This document shows positions 6,809 to 9,015 of a stretch of 9,015 nt of DNA, one piece after another (the stretch's first letter is position 1; each line of letters starts with the position of its first letter). The stretch spans positions 1 to 9,015 of the forward strand of contig JAUWPK010000131.1 in NCBI GenBank assembly GCA_030611625.1, given 5' to 3'. A model generated the notes under the pieces. It was given only the letters and a program-made list of their open reading frames with translations. It searched no databases and was not told where the DNA came from. Source of the DNA: Promethearchaeum sp. Its GTDB lineage: Archaea; Asgardarchaeota; Lokiarchaeia; Sigyniarchaeales; Promethearchaeaceae. The translations under genes were made by a program, and so were the position numbers.

Positions 6809-7087
6809 GTGAGTTCAAAACCCGCATCACAAGAAACAATTCTGGAATTTGTAAAAAGAGCAATAAACATGCTACTTGAAAATCAAATCTCTGATACTTT
6901 GATTCTTTCTAGCCATAAAATAAATTCTATACTGAAAGATAAATGCGGCGTTAATTTTAAAATAGATAGAATAGGTAGAGCTCTAAGTAAAATCGCAAAA
7001 CAACAAGAATTGAAGCGTATTTCAACCCGCATTCCAAAATATGAACTTAAAGCATCAAGGTTTAAAAGATTTCGATTACCTGATTAA
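6809..7087 (+). CDS. Small basic protein, probable winged-helix DNA-binding
   Basis: 92 residues, rich in Lys and Arg, with a GTG start. Only one earlier codon limit exists (TGA at 6797), and the TATA box at 6780 supports GTG; an ATG at 6869 would remove the first helix. The visible pattern is a helix (about 8-24), a second helix (HKINSILKDK, 36-45), a recognition-helix-like stretch (KIDRIGRALSKIAKQQ, 51-66) and a strand pair with a turn (LKRISTRIPKYELK, 68-81), which is the order of a winged-helix domain. The basic end (RFKRFRLPD) would suit nucleic-acid binding. I cannot name the family, so the DNA-binding role is inferred from the pattern alone. It follows the YkgJ-like gene by 58 bases, probably with its own promoter, and precedes an inverted repeat that could be a target site. 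Confidence 0.72.
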   Translation: MSSKPASQETILEFVKRAINMLLENQISDTLILSSHKINSILKDKCGVNFKIDRIGRALSKIAKQQELKRISTRIPKYELKASRFKRFRLPD

Positions 7088-7092
7088 AAAAT

Positions 7093-7105
7093 ATTTTGAT
7101 TTTTT
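7093..7105 (+). terminator. T-rich tract after the 92-residue gene
   Basis: TTTTGATTTTTT begins a few bases past the stop at 7087. T-rich tracts of this kind end transcripts in archaea. There is no hairpin; confidence is limited by the AT-rich background. Confidence 0.35.
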
Positions 7106-7109
7106 CACA

Positions 7110-7145
7110 TTTCTAAAAACATCGATAAAAATTGGTTTTTAGAAA
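7110..7145. repeat. Perfect 11-bp inverted repeat, candidate operator
   Basis: TTTCTAAAAAC at 7110-7120 is the exact reverse complement of GTTTTTAGAAA at 7135-7145, with a 14-base spacer. The arm centres are 25 bases apart, about two and a half helical turns. It lies upstream of the TATA-like sequence at 7168-7178 and 45 bases before the start at 7190. It is not followed by a T-tract on the plus strand, so it does not look like a terminator. A protein-binding site for the TPR-like gene is the favoured reading. Confidence 0.6.
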
Positions 7146-7167
7146 AATTAATAACTTCAACTGTTGT

Positions 7168-7178
7168 TATTTAAATAC
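7168..7178 (+). promoter_or_regulatory. TATA-like box before the TPR-like gene
   Basis: TATTTAAATAC is a good match to an archaeal TATA box, but its centre lies only about 17 bases before the ATG at 7190, less than the usual 25 or so. Either the box used is another one, or the transcript starts inside the annotated frame; a TTG at 7217 is then a possible start. Confidence 0.35.
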
Positions 7179-7189
7179 TTGATTAGAAA

Positions 7190-7942
7190 ATGACCAGTAA
7201 TGAACACCGCTTTAACTTGTACGTTGATGATGCAACCGCTATATATAAACGCGCCACAGAGGCAAAGTCTAGCAAAAATATTATCAGACTTGCAAACAAA
7301 ACACTGAAAAACATTGACCTAGCTACTAAACTGGCACCAATTATAGATGCCAAAGAAAAAATTCCTTACCTCAATGAATTTGTTACATTAAGTCATGCTC
7401 TTATTGCGGAGGCACATTATAATAATAAAGATCTCAAATCTGCAATTGAATTCTTTAATTTTGCTCAGAAATCTAATAAAACCACTCTTGGAAATCAAGA
7501 AACATATATTCGCGACTGTTATATTCTTTCAAGACTGATGGAAATCGCTAAACTCCAAGAAAATTGGAGAATATCAGATAAATTCGCTCAAAAGATTTTT
7601 TTCTCATCCAAAAAGTTAGATGATTCATACTCACTAAAAGCAATTAAATACCTGATAAAAATTAAGGATGTTTTTATTGAAAGTAAAAATTTGGATTTTA
7701 TCAACAAGTCTTATTATGAAATGCTTAAAATTTGCAAAAAAAAAGAATTTTTGAAGGAAAACCCGAAATCTGTGGCAAATATTTACGATGATTATGCCAA
7801 ATATTTAAATATTGTCCTTAAAAAGACAAAAAATGCTGTTAAATTCTATAAAAAAGCCGAATCGATTCTGGAAGAACTAGATTTAAAATATGAAGCACAG
7901 ATTATTAGAGAAAAAATCGAAAAAATAAGTGAAAAACATTAA
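7190..7942 (+). CDS. All-helical TPR-like repeat protein
   Basis: 250 residues, hydrophilic and almost entirely helical by pattern, with no membrane segment or catalytic motif. Paired-helix units resembling tetratricopeptide repeats are visible near 67-95 (ALIAEAHYNNKDLKSAIEFF, with the small-residue and aromatic positions of a TPR), 110-140, 148-183 and 196-230 (YAKYLNIVLKKTKNAVKFY). Such proteins act as soluble scaffolds for protein-protein contacts; the partner is unknown. ATG 7190 gives the longest product and has no Shine-Dalgarno. The stop lies 9 bases from the stop of the convergent cysteine-cluster gene. The repeats are degenerate, so the TPR name is provisional; a generic alpha-solenoid is the alternative. 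Confidence 0.75.
   Translation: MTSNEHRFNLYVDDATAIYKRATEAKSSKNIIRLANKTLKNIDLATKLAPIIDAKEKIPYLNEFVTLSHALIAEAHYNNKDLKSAIEFFNFAQKSNKTTLGNQETYIRDCYILSRLMEIAKLQENWRISDKFAQKIFFSSKKLDDSYSLKAIKYLIKIKDVFIESKNLDFINKSYYEMLKICKKKEFLKENPKSVANIYDDYAKYLNIVLKKTKNAVKFYKKAESILEELDLKYEAQIIREKIEKISEKH
7911..7936 (-). terminator. T-tracts ending the right-hand minus-strand block
   Basis: On the minus strand three T runs of five to six bases (complement of A runs at 7911-7916, 7920-7925 and 7932-7936) follow the stop at 7952. They lie inside the 3' end of the convergent TPR-like gene. A multi-T-tract terminator is plausible by archaeal rules. Confidence 0.35.
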
Positions 7943-7951
7943 TCTTCTATA

Positions 7952-8620
7952 TCAATCGTTTTTTTCTTTTTCCCAAGCTTCTTTTATTCTTTGATTTTGA
8001 TCCTTATCTAAAAACATCCGAAGATATTCTTTTGGAGTTTTATTCATAGGACAAGCAAAATTAGGGCATTCTTTACAAGCGCCACCTTGAAGTAAACTAT
8101 TTAAAAATATCATTAAACCTAAAAAAATCACACCAACAACTATAAGTCCGAATAAAAAGGCAATTTTTTCTTCTTTACTTACAAAATACCATATAATATA
8201 ATAGATCAACATAACGAACGCAAAAAGATCTATAAATCCACCAATAATTAGCATCAATGATTTTTCTATCTTGCTCATTGGTCCAGGTTGATACTTGCGA
8301 ATTTTTGGCATACCCCGAAGCGCCCAACATTTTAAAAATTTTCCTTCTTTTTGATAATAGGGGCAGTGTGCACATAATAACCATGGTTCGATGAGAAGAA
8401 AATTCAAAATATTTGTGATTGCATATAATAATAACGACCACCATGTTTGGGTCAAAAAACCTCCAAGAGTTAGAATAACACAAGCTACTAACCGATATAT
8501 TAGGTTCAAAGCTGTAAATTTTTTTGAAAAAGTAGGTTCAAATCGGCACAACAATTTCCCATTTAATTCACACTCTTCACAATTCGCACTTTCATCAGCA
8601 ACACAATTCAATTCTCCCAT
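7952..8620 (-). CDS. Membrane protein with three cytoplasmic-type cysteine clusters
   Basis: 222 residues from ATG 8620 (MGELNC); a TTG at 8632 would add four. About four membrane segments can be seen, near residues 36-54, 58-76, 122-143 and 155-176 in this numbering. Three cysteine groups lie outside them: an N-terminal group C6, C14, C17 and C25 (CEEC in the middle); a central group CAHCPYY at 83-89 with a further Cys98 (KCWALRGMPK); and a C-terminal group CKECPNFACPMN at 182-193. All three groups could face the same side if the segments pair as hairpins, which would suit binding of zinc or an iron-sulfur cluster at the membrane. I believe similar uncharacterised proteins occur in archaea, but I cannot name the family. 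It follows the DUF3784-like gene by 27 bases and probably shares its transcript. Confidence 0.82.
   Translation of the reverse strand: MGELNCVADESANCEECELNGKLLCRFEPTFSKKFTALNLIYRLVACVILTLGGFLTQTWWSLLLYAITNILNFLLIEPWLLCAHCPYYQKEGKFLKCWALRGMPKIRKYQPGPMSKIEKSLMLIIGGFIDLFAFVMLIYYIIWYFVSKEEKIAFLFGLIVVGVIFLGLMIFLNSLLQGGACKECPNFACPMNKTPKEYLRMFLDKDQNQRIKEAWEKEKND
7959..7972 (+). terminator. T-tract after the TPR-like gene
   Basis: A TTTTTTT-C-TTTTT-like tract begins 17 bases past the stop at 7942, inside the 3' end of the convergent gene. It would serve as the plus-strand terminator, mirroring the minus-strand tracts on the other side of the junction. Confidence 0.4.
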
Positions 8621-8647
8621 AAAAATACCCAATCAAACATTATGATA

Positions 8648-9001
8648 TTATTTTTCCTCGATTGAAGCTTCGAAATTTAGGAATCTGTCGGTTAGGTTTA
8701 AATATAACATTCCCAAAAGCCCAATCACAATAACCACAATATATGTCACATTGGTGATTGTATCAACATTATTTGGTCCAATCAATATGATCACACCTCC
8801 AATTAATAGGATCACCCCTACAACCAAATATAAAATTGAATAATATTTTGACAATCCTTCTCTATCAAGATTGAAGGGTTTTTTTCGAAAAACCTTTTGA
8901 AAACCTTCATATCTTCCTAATAAAATGTCAAGCTTACGCAATCTCATTAAAATACTGAGAATACATAGTACAATACCGATATATAGTGCATAATTTACCA
9001 T
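8648..9001 (-). CDS. Small three-TM membrane protein, DUF3784-like
   Basis: 117 residues with three hydrophobic segments, about 4-19, 54-75 and 84-103. Between the first and second is a basic loop (RKKPFNLDREGLSKYYS, 38-54). One membrane helix, then a loop of the form GYxxF.K..FD.EGL.K, then two helices resembles DUF3784, a small membrane family of unknown function; this is recalled, not searched. It has no catalytic motif. The ATG at 9001 is well supported by GGAGG nine bases upstream. It is first in this window of a minus-strand pair with the cysteine-cluster membrane protein, which begins 27 bases after its stop. Confidence 0.8.
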   Translation of the reverse strand: MVNYALYIGIVLCILSILMRLRKLDILLGRYEGFQKVFRKKPFNLDREGLSKYYSILYLVVGVILLIGGVIILIGPNNVDTITNVTYIVVIVIGLLGMLYLNLTDRFLNFEASIEEK

Positions 9002-9010
9002 ATTGACAAA

Positions 9011-9015
9011 CCTCC
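9011..9015 (-). promoter_or_regulatory. Strong Shine-Dalgarno site at right edge
   Basis: GGAGG on the minus strand, nine bases before the ATG at 9001. It decides the start of the DUF3784-like gene. In this window such motifs appear in block-internal genes rather than leading ones, so another gene probably lies just upstream, outside the window. Confidence 0.75.

Noticed and set aside
6636..6863. Minus-strand open frame of 75 codons spanning a gene junction
   Set aside because: It overlaps the YkgJ-like and the 92-residue genes on the other strand and its composition reflects AT-rich sequence rather than a protein family.
8530..8550. GGTTCAAATC, resembling the T-loop of a tRNA
   Set aside because: The flanking bases do not form the 5-bp T-stem, no anticodon or acceptor arm fits around it, and it lies inside the cysteine-cluster membrane-protein gene.
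8638..8640. ATG on the minus strand as the start of the cysteine-cluster protein
   Set aside because: It is out of frame with the coding sequence; ATG 8620 or TTG 8632 are the in-frame choices.
8175..8645. Open frames of 102 codons (minus) and 84 codons (plus)
   Set aside because: Both lie in other frames of the cysteine-cluster membrane-protein gene, which has consistent membrane segments and cysteine motifs.
1..9015. Mobile element or defence island
   Set aside because: No transposase, integrase, terminal repeats, restriction, toxin-antitoxin or CRISPR-associated motif was seen on either strand.

Overview
This is an AT-rich window (roughly 30 % G+C by eye) that looks archaeal. Several starts have a T/A-rich box centred about 25-26 bases upstream and no Shine-Dalgarno (SD) motif, which suggests TATA-box promoters and leaderless mRNAs. 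Genes inside co-directional blocks instead carry SD motifs, some overlapping the preceding stop codon. Together with a stand-alone PhnN-type kinase, a YkgJ-type cysteine protein and large proteins of unknown function, this would suit an Asgard archaeon (Lokiarchaeia-like). That placement is inference; no rRNA, tRNA or ribosomal-protein gene is present to fix it.

Layout. (1) 1-483, minus: a gene of unknown function cut by the left edge, divergent from a HAD-IIB phosphatase-like gene at 571-1365, plus. (2) 5945-1388, minus: a four-gene block read right to left: a large multi-pass membrane protein with a cytoplasmic C-terminal region containing a repeated unit, a PhnN-like ribose 1,5-bisphosphate phosphokinase, chorismate synthase (aroC), and a small flavodoxin-like protein. 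The first two junctions are 6 and 11 nt; the last is 50 nt. (3) 6010-7942, plus: a YkgJ-like CxxCxxCC protein, a 92-residue probable winged-helix protein and a 250-residue alpha-helical, TPR-like protein. Each has a possible promoter of its own, and an 11-bp perfect inverted repeat lies before the last gene. (4) 9001-7952, minus: a three-TM DUF3784-like protein followed by a four-TM cysteine-cluster membrane protein; a strong SD at the right edge suggests the block continues beyond the window.

How the genes may work together: chorismate synthase supplies aromatic amino-acid synthesis, and PhnN would supply PRPP, which tryptophan and histidine synthesis consume. That link is suggestive only. 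The flavodoxin-like protein could be a redox partner, since chorismate synthase needs reduced FMN, but this too is inference. I found no CRISPR array, transposase, phage gene or recognisable defence system. The most interesting items are the PhnN-aroC block headed by the duplicated-domain membrane protein, the cysteine-cluster membrane protein, and the inverted repeat beside a small candidate DNA-binding protein.
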